Source: Acanthamoeba castellanii str. Neff (taxonomy: Eukaryota; Discosea; Longamoebia; Acanthamoebidae). Taken from it: DNA of 32,623 nt. Under the pieces are notes generated by a model. It ran no database searches. It worked only from the letters and a program-made list of their open reading frames with translations, and had not been told where the DNA came from. Positions 9,867 through 19,367 of this stretch are shown here, piece by piece. Numbering within the stretch: the first letter of the stretch is position 1; the number at the start of each line of letters is the position of its first letter. Location: contig NW_004457570.1 of NCBI RefSeq assembly GCF_000313135.1, positions 1 to 32,623 on the forward strand. The letters are read 5' to 3'. The translations under genes were made by a program, and so were the position numbers.

Positions 9867-12030
9867 TCAACCAAAGCTTCCACTGTCGTACTCGGCCGCC
9901 TCCTGCTGGTAGCGAACTGCCAAGTCACGCACCCTTGAGCTGGCTTCTTGAAGGGCGTACTCCAAATCATCGCACCCACGCTCATAGTACCTGCGACTTG
10001 AAAGTGAGCATGAACGTGGAACACGCACGATGACTCCAAAAGAAAAATCCTTAACATACGCGCGGAGTGTGTGACGTACAGGTAGACTTTGCGCCTGAAC
10101 ATGGCGTTGAAGATCTTGTACGATGTCTCCAGGGAGTGTCGCACGCTGGTCGAATTGGAGACGAGCGTGCAGCTGCCTCGCGGCAGGCGACTGCCTTTCT
10201 CGCCCGTGGTCATGGCCGTCACAGCAGTCGTTCCCGCCACGTCAGCCTCACGGCTACCGAATGACGGGCTCGGTCGCGGGTGCCACCGCCCGAAGGAATG
10301 CTTGGCATTGTCGGCGACCCAGGGCACATACCATGATACCACTAGACTATCGGTCGTCGTCGTCGGCAGCTTGGCCTCGCCTCCTTTGGCTTTGGCGGCG
10401 ACAGTCGTGGTAACTTCATGCATCTGCGCCAGGGGCTCCTCGATGTCGCTGGACCNCANNNNNNNNNNNNNNNNNNNNNNNNNNNNNNNNNNNNNNNNNN
10501 NNNNNNNNNNNNNNNNNNNNNNNNNNNNNNNNNNNNNNNNNNNNNNNNNNNNNNNNNNNNNNNNNNNNNNNNNNNNNNNNNNNNNNNNNNNNNNNNNNNN
10601 NNNNNNNNNNNNNNNNNNNNNNNNNNNNNNNNNNNNNNNNNNNNNNNNNNNNNNNNNNNNNNNNNNNNNNNNNNNNNNNNNNNNNNNNNNNNTCCGGGAG
10701 CGGGGATCACGGGACAGCGTCGACAGCAGAGTGTAGGGGTATTCCTCTTGCAGGCGAGACAGGAGCAAGGTCGTGAATCCGCCGCCACAGGCACCTTGAG
10801 CCACCCAAACGTTCCAACCAGTCAACATACGTTGTAGCACCACATTCTCGGCATTGGTGAGGTGAGGTACCTGCAACATCGTGGAAGAGCTGGAAGGCTT
10901 GGAGCGTGTCGGCGCGCTCGGCCTCCCGCCTGACCAGGTCCAGCACGTCGTCGAGGGACTCGGCGCCCTCCAAGTAGTGGCCTTGCGGCCAGCAGCCGTA
11001 TAGTGTTTTGTCGGTCGTGTGGAAGCAGCTGAGCATGGTGGAAGTGGGACGGCAACCATCGTAAGCACTACCACCACACGCACAGCACCACAACCTCGCA
11101 CTCCTGCTGCCCTCCCCACCCGCCAAACGCACTTTGACCGGTCGAACAGAACACTGGAGGGATGCTTCGAGGTTCCCCAGCCCTGGTTCTCCAGATCGGC
11201 GAAGACAGCGCGGGCCACCACCGACTGATCGGACCGGCCTGTGCGAGAACGCGCACATCACAGGAAACGAGGTCTTAGGCGAACGCATCATCAGCATCAC
11301 CATTATACTCGCTACGCCTCACGTACCGGGATCTGACTCCCTGAAGTGCGAGCCGAGACCGTAGAGCGCGCGTGGTGGTATCTTGTGATTGAGCGTCAGG
11401 CCACCGGTTCCCGATGTCGCTGCGGCCGAGGGAACCAGCAGGTCGTGCTCGAGCGCCACCTGCTCCAGGTACGACGCCAGCAGCGCCTCGCCTGCAAAGA
11501 TACAATAAAATAAAATAAAATGGCAATAATTCCATAATAGAAATAAATAAATAAATACGAATAAAAAGAAGAAATCAAGTATTGCAAGGGCGCGCACCGA
11601 TGATGCCGGTGCTGATTTGGATGAGGGGCGATGGACCCAAGGGGCCAACGTTGCGCACAGGCTGCTGCCAGCGCTGGCGAGACAGGAGGCGCCATTGGTG
11701 GGCGATGGCGGCAGTGCGCAGGGGCGCAAAGGGCGGCGGTGCCGTGCTGGCCACGGCTCCGGTGTTCGCCTCTAGCGCAGTCTCGCTGCCCAGGGCGAGG
11801 GCGCAAAAGGTGCGGCACACCTGGGCGAGCCGCACGACGTCCGCCAGCGGTCCGAACTCCAACTGCTGCAACACGTGCCACCACACCTCCGCCGGAAGCA
11901 GCTCCAGCGCATACTTCGCCGGCACCACCTCTTCCCTCCGCCATCATATAATGAAAATAAGTAAATTAATAAATTAAACAAATACACAACAATATTTGTT
12001 TTTATTTGGCGAGGCCGAGAGCGCCGCTGC
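9867..12030 (-). CDS. F-box domain fused to a divergent tubulin-like protein
   Basis: The N-terminal exon (about 11928-11598) reads [20 protein letters not shown] and [16 protein letters not shown], an F-box. It then runs into [10 protein letters not shown], the tubulin beta-1/T1 region. Intron 11492-11597 (GTGCGC...TTTGCAG) joins this in frame to [18 protein letters not shown]. Later exons give [11 protein letters not shown] (tubulin RAVFxDLEP), [32 protein letters not shown] joined to [20 protein letters not shown] (tubulin G-loop region, GGGTGSG degraded), and after the N gap [19 protein letters not shown] to a TGA at 9867. A slip beside the gap (near 10707) displaces VIPAPG. The first exon and ATG probably lie upstream across an AT-rich intron, perhaps at about 12027. 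Delta/epsilon-like divergence is likely. Host gene. Confidence 0.65.
10459..10692. other. Assembly gap (234 N)
   Basis: A run of N inside the tubulin-like gene, with one isolated N at 10456. The adjoining coding frame is shifted on the left side of the gene, so the join is not base-accurate. Confidence 0.95.
11492..11597 (-). other. Intron joining the F-box and tubulin parts
   Basis: 106 bases, GTGCGC...TTTGCAG on the minus strand, strongly T/A-rich unlike the flanking exons. Splicing restores [15 protein letters not shown] in one frame. Confidence 0.7.
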
Positions 12031-12229
12031 CATCGCCGCTACCGCAAAAACCCGTGAGATCCTAGCAGTCGAGCTCGACGCTTCGAAATGCGCGTCCAGG
12101 CCACAGGTGTTTGCGTTTGCGTCTCGCCGTCGTCGCCAGAGTCCCACGATCGGATTAGCGCAGCGTGCTCGGCGGTGACCACTTGACACGCGCTCGCGCC
12201 TTCGTGACATCGTCAGGCCTTGCCGAGCC

Positions 12230-12835
12230 GCCAACTTGATGACAAGCCAAGTTGAGTCGAGTCGGGCTTGCACCACGTCTGCTCGTCGGACCAAGTTTGT
12301 GTGTCGAGCCAAGTTTGTGCTGGAGGCTTGTTGCGACGACGGGCACGCTGCGCAAAATAGTGCTCGCGGCGAGTGCGCGACGGCATCCCGCAGCAGGCAT
12401 CAGTCCAAACGCGGCTCGATGCAAGCTCGACTTGGCTCTCGGTCCAACACAAACTTGGTCTGACGCAAACCTGGCGCAAGCGCGACCCTACCAGAGGTGG
12501 TCCGGTTGTCGTCCCTGTACTGGGGTCGTCGTCGGGCTCCGTGGTCTTGGGGGGCGTGTTCGGCTGTGTTGCAGCTTTTGGTCACGCGCTTTGCTGAGCC
12601 TGCTCCATGGCAAGCCGCGGTTGGAGCTCAACACAAACTCGGTCCGACGCACACCTGGCGCTAACAAACGAGGGCTTAGTGTCTTGCCGACTCATCCGAC
12701 ACAAACGCGACACGACTTGCGCCTTGCGCATAGCGACCTGCGAATTGCGACTTGCGAATTGCGATCTGTGGCGAATTGCGACTTACGAATTGCGACTTGC
12801 GACCTGCGGACTGTAGTTGTTCAGCGAAGCTTTTG
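12230..12835. repeat. Degenerate repeat tract with GCGACTTGCGAATT tandem units
   Basis: Three repeat types. First, ACACAAACTTGG-like words in direct and inverted copies (about 12290-12325, 12446-12475, 12630-12662); the pair CAACACAAACTTGGTCTGAC (from 12447) and CAACACAAACTCGGTCCGAC (from 12630) is clearest. Second, 12727-12812 is a tandem array of GCGACTTGCGAATT and close variants. Third, 12808-12835 is a short piece (ACTGTAGTTGTTCAGCGAAG) of the dispersed repeat of copies A and B. Open frames here are by-products of the repeats. Confidence 0.6.
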
Positions 12836-12863
12836 GCCGCGTGTACACCGGGAGTTCTCCGGT

Positions 12864-15480
12864 TTATTGGGACCTGGCGATGCGGCTGTAGAGGGGGAGG
12901 AGGAGGTGCTGATACAAGTACGACGCCCGGCCCATGGCATCGGCAGCGTGGGCCATCAGGTCCACCTCGGCGAGAAACGGGAACAGCTCGGCGCGGCACC
13001 AGTCGAGCAGCGCGTTGATTACCTGCAGCTGGTCCACTTGGCTGCCACACGACGATTCCACCGCGGTTGAGGATCCGTCGTTGCCTTGGCGCTCGATGGC
13101 GCGCTGCAGGTGGACCCTCTTCCTCTTGAGGTTCTTCTCCACGAGAGTGCTCATCTCGGCACCGCTGGCCGACGCCAGGACCGTGTAGGGTACTTCGGCC
13201 AGCTCGAAGACGAACGGCGTTGGCAGCCTGTGCCACGCCAGGTTGAGCCGCTCGTCAGTCGTCCGCTTCTCCATGTTACTCGCCGGGGACGGTTGCTCGC
13301 CGTTGGACAGGTGCTTGTCGGTCATGGCGCGTATTCTCGCCCACTCCTGCTGCTCCTGGTCGAGCCGCGTCCGGTCGTCGTCCTCGGCACGCCGTTTCTC
13401 CTCGTCCTGCAGGTGTCCGGCTTCCGGGACGTCGCAAGGCTCACCAGGGGTGACCGTGGGGTTCGCTCTCAGCTCGTGCTGATGACCCCTGCTCCGACTC
13501 GTCCTCCCGCCGTCTCCGTTTGTCACGGCTGGATCCCTGGTGGTGGTGATGGGCTGGCCGCGCGTGCGACGAATGGGTGAAGTGGTCTGTCCTCTCTCTC
13601 GAACGCTTCCTGCCGCGAGCCGCGTCTGACGTCGTCCCCATGTGCTTGTTGTGCTTGTGCTCTTGAGAATAGTCGCGTGTCAGACTTGATCTTGATTGGT
13701 GCCAGTTTCGCCATGGCTTGTAGTGAGTGTGTTGGTGAGTGTGCTGGTGAGAGTGATGACGCTTGGCTTCTGCACGACAGTGCGTGTCTCTGGGCCGATA
13801 GGGTCGGTTGTTGTGACTCCTCTTGTCGGAGGACCTCCCCCAACCTTGTCGCACGTCGTTGCGCTGATTCTCTGGGCCGCGAGCCCATGACTGGCGCTTG
13901 GTTGGCCTGTCTGTGGTAAGAAGTGGGCTGGTCCGTCAGGCTGCCATGCCTCTCAGGAAGAAAGCGCACTGGAGGAACGGTGTACCCTCTTGTGCGTGAC
14001 TGGCCGGGATCGCCGGCTGGCCTGGTGGACCCCCCCGCTGGTATGATGGTTGTTGTGGACCAAACGTGAAGCTCTGACGCTCAGGCTGAGGTGGCTCGTA
14101 CGATGGCAAATCCGGATGAAACTCTTCGCCAGACTGGATCTCCTCGCCCTGCTGCCCGTTGGAAGCGAATCCGCGCTTGGTAAGGTGATGCAGGCTTGGG
14201 GAGTGAAGAGAGATGGCGGTGCAGAAGGTGTGTACCAAACGAGAGGAAAGAGTGGTTCCTGGTCTCCTCGGCTCTGTCGCCTGATGTTGTTTGTTGTGGG
14301 TGTCCTGATGGCTGGCGCTGGAGGTGGTGGGCTGATCGTTGGCGCTTCTCTTCCAGTGCTGGTCTGTATGATCTTCCTCGTCTTCGAGGTCGCCCAAGAG
14401 CTCTCTGATGTCCATCTTGGACCACTCCATCCAGCGTTCTCTCCCCGCTCCCTCAGCGCTCACCGCGTCTTCCCTATCATCATCAACCCTTGAGTCGGAT
14501 CGGTCACTTGGTGTGGGGTCAGGGGAAGAGCACCAAGGATCAGGAGGCGGGAGGACGCCATCCTCCGGCCCGGGGATCGCGGTGGCAAGGTGGGTCGCGA
14601 TGAGCTCCTCCACAGCATTACTGTCCTCCTGATTGGCAATGAGCACAGTTAGGACTTCACCCCATCACTACACAGAGAAACCAGTACCTCCGGGCAGTCT
14701 GGCACCATAGGCATGAGGAGGTCAGGCTTGTCAGTGCTGGCGGTGACAGCGCAGATGTCATCTGGCGTGGACTCAATGAGCCGCATGTAGGCTGACTTGA
14801 CGCAGGCCAGCAGGTCTCAATCATGTCAGCACTGACCCCTCCATGGCCTCCATTGGTGGCAGTGATGGACTGAAGGTAGTGTGCTACCTTGTCAGCCACA
14901 TGGTCCTGCTGCCCACCAATGGGTGGTCGTCATGTGGCAGCATGTCAAGGTTATCAGGTGTGGCATTGTCCTCCTTTGCGCCCAGGAGTGCTGCAGCGTT
15001 CTGGGCTGCCAGTCCCACGTGTGAGGTGCTTGGCCCAGAGGTGAGAGGACCTTCTTGATGAGCAGCCAGTGATGGTGGTGAGGCCTCAGCTTCATCATTC
15101 TTCACCTTCTTGCACTTGCTCTGGTTGACGTTGTGGTTTAGCTTGTAGCCCTTGAAGGTGGCCAGACTGAGTCCCTGCCTCATATGTGAGCACAGTGTGT
15201 GCTTCAACTTGACCTTCCATGCAGTCTGAAGGAGAAGAGGGAGAGGGGAAAATGTATGAGGCTGTCCCTGTCCCAGGGCCAAGGATTGGCGCAGGGCTTC
15301 TTCTGCCGCAGTAGGCTTGGGTTGAGCAGCGCCTGGCAAGCCCAGCAGCAGAGCTGCTTCTTCTCTTGGGCTGTCCACTGTGGGTGGTGCGCACACTTGG
15401 CGTAGCGCAGACTCCTTGGTTTGGCCACGACAGGGGAAGAAGGAGGGAGCCCATGGTTGGCTGGTGCCTCCTTCTCCATC
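12864..15480 (-). CDS. Spliced host protein with RS/His-rich region, function unknown
   Basis: Minus-strand gene assembled from several frames. N-terminal part (15480-14690): RSLRYAKCAHHPQWTAQEKK with CCWAC, then LATFKGYKLNHNVNQSKCKK, VAHYLQSITATNGGHGG and CVKSAYMRLIESTPDDI to DCPE. A 59-base intron (14629-14687, GTACTG, branch-like CTAAC, TCAG) joins DCPE to EDSNAVEELIATHLATA. Then come ERWMEWSKMDIRELLGDLED, a His/Arg/Ser-rich stretch (ARGRKRSRERTDHF, SSRDKRRRREDES) typical of mRNA-processing proteins, and a C-terminal acidic/helical part (RIRAMTDKHL, ELFPFLAEVDLMAH) to TAA at 12864. Slips near 14925, 14815 and 13480 are needed. The 5' exon is CpG-poor and the rest CpG-rich. No family recognised; a role in RNA processing is a guess from composition. 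Confidence 0.45.
14629..14687 (-). other. Intron linking CpG-poor and CpG-rich parts of one gene
   Basis: Minus-strand GTACTG ... CTAAC (branch-like) ... CAATCAG, 59 bases. Phase 0 joining gives DCPE-EDSNAVEE. It shows that the composition change at about 14650 is not a gene or host/virus boundary. Confidence 0.6.
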
Positions 15481-15559
15481 TTCTTGGTGTTTGATGCTTC
15501 TGCTGCACAGAAAGGCGCGATGTGGGTCGTCTGGTAACATGGTCTTTTAAATTGGCCCT

Positions 15560-16140
15560 ATATTTAGCGCAGGGCAACGCCAACCTGGCGCGTTTTTGGC
15601 GCTAATGTTGGAGCTCCTGCGCACTGAGGTACAGGAGGACGCTTGATGACAGTCAGCTGGAGGATGAAGAGGTGAGCGCTGGCTGTAGATCCTGCAGTGG
15701 GGTTGGGCGCGGCAACGACGGCGAGTCGTGTTGGGGCTCCAAGTCCTCGGGCGCAGGGTTGCACCACGCGGCGAAGGCAAAGACCACCCTACTTTTGCAG
15801 GCAAAGGCGATGTAAGCAGGTGCGCCGTGCTCGTGGTGTCAGTCTCCGATCTCGTCAACCTCACCCTCACGCCAACGTCAACCAAGCTGACAATGCGTGT
15901 GCGCAGTGCGTGGCATGGAGTTCAGCCAAGAGCTGGCTCGAGGTGCGAAAGACCATCAGGCCAACCTTCCAGTGCTCATCTGGTCTCCTCCACACCAACA
16001 GATTCATCATCCCAAGGCACCAACACATCAACAGTGACGATGTGGCAGCTGGAGGGCCTGTGGTGGAGAGGTCTTTGGCGTGTGGCTGGTGGACGTGGCG
16101 GAGCTTGATGGTGAGGGCTGCATGGGCACTGAGTGGGTGA
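15560..16140. other. No gene recognised
   Basis: Open frames exist on both strands but none has a recognisable domain, and their residue composition (Arg/Pro/Ser-rich, opposed frames) is typical of antisense by-products. The stretch 15560-15900 is CpG-rich and the rest CpG-poor. Confidence 0.3.
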
Positions 16141-16143
16141 CAG

Positions 16144-16568
16144 CTAACCTTGTTGTCATCATTGCTGTTGTTGTCATTGTCATTGAGCCTGGTGCTGTCA
16201 TTTGGTTACTTCAACAAGTCTCTCATGTATGACCCTGGTAAGTGTCATCCCTCTTGGTTGCAGTTCTTACTTGCGCCATTCCTCCTGGTGTGGTGGTGGA
16301 GTCTGTTGTTGATGGCAACGGTGCTGATGATGATGATGATCAGATAGACTTTGATCTGCTGTTGGGTGGAGATCATGAGAGCGGCAGCAACATTGGCCTC
16401 ATCATGGGCGTCTCAGTGGCAGTGCCAGTGGCCATTGCAGTGGTGGTGCTTGTCATAGTGGAGTGCTATTGGTGGTATCTCATGCCACCACCAACAGTCA
16501 AAGCTCATTGTCAGGTTTTCATGTGGCAAGCTTTGATGCAACTGACACTACCTCTCACATGTATCTAA
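16144..16568 (+). CDS. Possible membrane surface protein fragment
   Basis: Two hydrophobic plus-strand segments. The first (16144-16230) is a Leu/Ser-rich helix resembling a signal peptide, followed by GYFNKSLMYDPG. After GTAAGT (16240) a second frame gives acidic DDDDDQIDFDLLLGGDHESG, then a strong transmembrane helix (IGLIMGVSVAVPVAIAVVVL) near 16400-16465 and a short tail. The layout (acidic ectodomain, helix, short tail) fits a type I surface protein. The intron is uncertain and CpG is low. Not assigned to a family. Confidence 0.3.
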
Positions 16569-16625
16569 TCTCTCTCTACTTCACTTGCATTTGCATGTAA
16601 TAGAAAGATCACACAAGCTTGTAGA

Positions 16626-17356
16626 CTACTGTTCCTTCATGGCCACAAGGCTGTTGTGTATGGTTGTCTCAAAGTCCTTGGGCTCCCACCCCAGCAGGTC
16701 ATGCAGGTGTGAGTTGATGATGTTGGTCTTGGATTGGTGGATGCCCTTGAAGGAGTTGGCCCACAGCCACGCCCAGTCCCCTGTCCTGTAGTTGAGTCCT
16801 GACTTGACCTGTGGCTGTTACACATAGTGTTTGATGCTTGTCTCCACAATCTTGATCAGCTTGCTGAGGATGCATGAGAAGATGTCAGCCATCTCACTGA
16901 GCGTGTAGGCACATGGACCAGAGAGGATGATGATCTTGTTGAGCCAGGGGAATGATGTGGGATCCTCAATGTACCAGATGATGAGACATGCTGTCACCTC
17001 ACTCAGGTTGTCCTGCTTGGCCCATGAGATGCCAGGACCAGAGCCATTGTGGGGGATTCAGATCTCACCTGAGGTGGGTTGTTGATGTCAAAGAAGGCAG
17101 TGTAGATGGGATAGCTCTCTGAGTACAGGCCCTCCCTCACAGTGGTGTAGGAGAAGGTGGTGGGGTTCTTCTGCTGGACCTGGTCAAGATACTGTTCAGT
17201 CAAGAGATGTGCCGCCATGACCTGCATGACAGACATCAGGTTGCTGTTGCTGGCAAAGGTGAGGGAAGAGTAGGAGATGTGCCTGACTCCTGCCTTGATT
17301 GCCTCATCAATCACCACTTTAGCAAATTGCCTGGTGAGGCCATGCGCCAGTGACAT
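16626..17356 (-). pseudogene. NmrA-like NAD(P)-binding protein, 5' truncated and decayed
   Basis: Minus frame with AKVVIDEAIKAGVRHISYSS, VMAAHLLTEQYLDQV, FSYTTVREGLYSESYPIYTA and FFDINNP, the central signature of NmrA-type atypical short-chain dehydrogenases. These bind NAD(P) and often act as redox sensors. After a slip near 17070, IPHNGSGPGISWAKQDNLSE and LSGPCAYTLSEMADIF follow, then LNYRTGDWAWLWANSFKG and LLGWEPKDFE to TAG at 16626. A TGA (17058-17060) sits in GEI-x-IPHNGSGPG where Arg is plausible; a TAA lies at 16818-16820. The N-terminal GxxGxxG Rossmann motif is missing upstream of 17356. CpG-poor block. Confidence 0.7.
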
Positions 17357-17438
17357 GACTCCTTAGAAAAAAACCCATGTTGCCAAGTCTTGAATCTAAA
17401 TGCACCTCCCCCCCCCATTAGAGTGCTACATGTATCCT

Positions 17439-17957
17439 TTAATCCAATGACCACATCTTGAGCTCATATGCAATGTCCATTGGCACATTGCTCAACAGTG
17501 ATGAAAGAACACACAGATCAATCACATCACCCATGGCTGTGTATGATTCCACTGTTTCATCACTGAGCACAACAATTGCATACTCGTCCCACAGCCTGTA
17601 CTCATCCTTGCTGTTGGTAATGTCTCTGCATGTAAAATGGGACTCCTTGAGTTTCTGGTCAATCTCCTCACCTGTGTAGTTGGTGTCCATGGCAATGTTG
17701 ATGGCCTTCATCAGATCCTAGCAGTTGGAGCCCTCCTCTCCTAGTATGATGCACTTGACGCTGTAATGGGAGGCCAGTTGCTCTCTCAGCCACTCACACA
17801 GGGTCTTGCTGTCATGCTGACTGTTGAACTCATCCTTGACCATGTCCCATTCCATGGTAATGTAGAAGACAATCCTGGTGTAATTACTGAAGCCCAATTT
17901 GTTTGTTCTTGTTAGTGGTTCTCTTGGGGTTGCTGTTGGTGTGATCACACATTGCAC
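17439..17957 (-). pseudogene. Unidentified small gene with one in-frame TAG
   Basis: Two ORFs lie in one frame, separated only by a TAG at 17718-17720: ...YTRIVFYITMEWDMVKDEF, WLREQLASHYSVKCIILGEE, then INIAMDTNYTGEEIDQKLKE and VVLSDETVESYTAMGDVIDL. Joined they make about 172 codons of well-composed protein. An overlapping ATG at 17952 starts MCDHTNSNPKRT in another frame, matching the N-terminus seen before the lipase gene (32053). Family unknown; CpG-poor. Confidence 0.45.
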
Positions 17958-18095
17958 AGCTTTTTATGCCTTGGTATGAGATGTGGCGCAGGTGTTGTGA
18001 CAGAGACCCAGAGCCAATCCACTTGAAGTTGCAACAGAAGAGAATCCCAAAGGTGGATTGAATACTTCAAGAAATTTCCCTTGTTTATATAGTTT

Positions 18096-18428
18096 TCACT
18101 CTTTTATAACAGACATGCAAGTAATCGCCACTTTCATGCTCTTGTAAACCATGCATTTCAAGTGTTGTCCTGGCTTCATTGCTTCCAGTTCAGCCATGGT
18201 CAGTGGACTGTACTGAACATTCACATATGTCTGCCAATGACTATAGCAGTCATTGGCCTCTTTACAGAGTTCTGTTCTCTCCTGTTGGCCTTCATTGCTC
18301 CATTCTCTGTATTCTTCTGAAAGATAATGCAGAAATGACTTCAAATCTGTGAATACCTGATTAACATCACTGTAAGTCTCCTCATATTGATTCTTCTCCT
18401 GTGCAAACCAACCTTTGGAATCAGCCAT
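18096..18428 (-). CDS. Intact small acidic protein, unknown
   Basis: ATG at 18428 (MADSKGWFAQEKNQ) to TGA, 110 residues, intact in a CpG-poor block. It is rich in Glu, Tyr and Trp with helical, possibly coiled, stretches (DVNQVFTDLKSFLHYLSEEY) and two Cys. No signal peptide or membrane helix. No homologue recognised. Its upstream 150 bases are A/T-rich with repeated TCTAATCTAA words (about 18480-18495), a plausible promoter. Confidence 0.45.
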   Translation of the reverse strand: MADSKGWFAQEKNQYEETYSDVNQVFTDLKSFLHYLSEEYREWSNEGQQERTELCKEANDCYSHWQTYVNVQYSPLTMAELEAMKPGQHLKCMVYKSMKVAITCMSVIKE

Positions 18429-18579
18429 GGCGTGTGTGAGTTGTTTAACAAATTAGTTAGTGGTGTTCAAAACTATCTATCTAATCTAATCTAACTATCA
18501 GGACAGAACAACATCCATAGTCTTTCACAACTACGTTTTGTTTTTGGAGCTCCATCATCTTAACATGATAAACACATCA

Positions 18580-18620
18580 CAAAAACCCTAAACCCTAAAC
18601 CCCTAAACCCTGACCCTAAC
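18580..18620. repeat. Interstitial telomere-like repeat, CCCTAAA units
   Basis: Three to four CCCTAAA units, one with an extra C, then CCCTGA and CCCTAA. It lies at the border between the CpG-poor gene block and repeat copy B. The units are of TTTAGGG type, degenerating to TTAGGG at the right end. Confidence 0.75.
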
Positions 18621-18704
18621 TGGGCAGCTTGTGGGGACACACAACAAACTGTGTTGCTCTGGCAACGCTGAGCAAGGCCCTGTCCCCCATGTATGTGACC
18701 AATG

Positions 18705-19262
18705 AAAACTGTAGTTGTTCAGCCAGAACAATGCAGTTTGTTGCAACCACAATAAACACCCCTTTTTTCTCATGTGGTGGTTAGCTGACATGTTGCCAGT
18801 GCAGCCAGTGCTGTTGAGGCACATGGTTAGTGTGGCCTTCCCTTTTCTGACCTCATAGCACAGTTTTGGGCATGGCTTTCCCTTTTCACACTATGAGGAG
18901 GCTGGTGGACTGCCAGTTAGGCGGTCCTCCAGCCATGTCACATGAGCACAGCATAGGGAGACTATTCTTTTCTAGTCTCCCAGAGTGTGCTCACACATCC
19001 CACCCTCTCTGTTCCTGCCCAGCATAGGGTTTGGTTCTTCTTTCTTGCTTTGTCTCTGCCCATGTCTCAGGTTTGGGTTCTCAGAGTTCAAGGGTATGGA
19101 GGAGGCAGGAGCAGCTTGTGATAGGAGAGGAGAGGTTGGATAGGTGGACGTTCTGGGCTGTTTTGAGACGTTTTTGCATATATGCACTCCTGTTAGTATG
19201 CATTTGGGACGTTTATTGTGGGAGCACCACAATCCTTGTTCACGCGCATTTTTACGGAGCTT
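18705..19262. repeat. Dispersed repeat element, copy B (CpG-poor)
   Basis: Homologous to 2437-3080 in order and orientation (ACTGTAGTTGTTC at the left, GGGAGCACCACAAT at the right). The stretch CAATGCAGTTTGTTGCAACC (18729-18748) matches CAACGCAGTTTGTTGCGACC in copy A with two differences, both at CpG. It lacks the 26-base direct repeats. It ends about 100 bases before the HEAT-like gene. Confidence 0.7.
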
Positions 19263-19367
19263 TTGGCAGTGTTAGTGAATTTAGGAGGAATTCAAAAACT
19301 TTTTCATATCTCTTTTTCAGTAAGGCTTGGTGGGGGGAAGGTTTAGAGCGCTTACGAAAGTTCGGTG

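Noticed and set aside
10089..10837. Open frames running through the N gap on both strands
   Set aside because: They are open only because the N run contains no stop codons. The supported reading is the minus-strand tubulin-like gene.
12236..13070. Plus-strand ORF of 272 codons across 12252-13070
   Set aside because: It is made by the repeat tract and the antisense of the spliced host gene. The composition is repeat-driven.
14640..14700. Host/virus junction at the CpG change near 14650
   Set aside because: A 59-base GT-AG intron (14629-14687) joins the two sides into one reading frame, so the composition change lies inside one gene.
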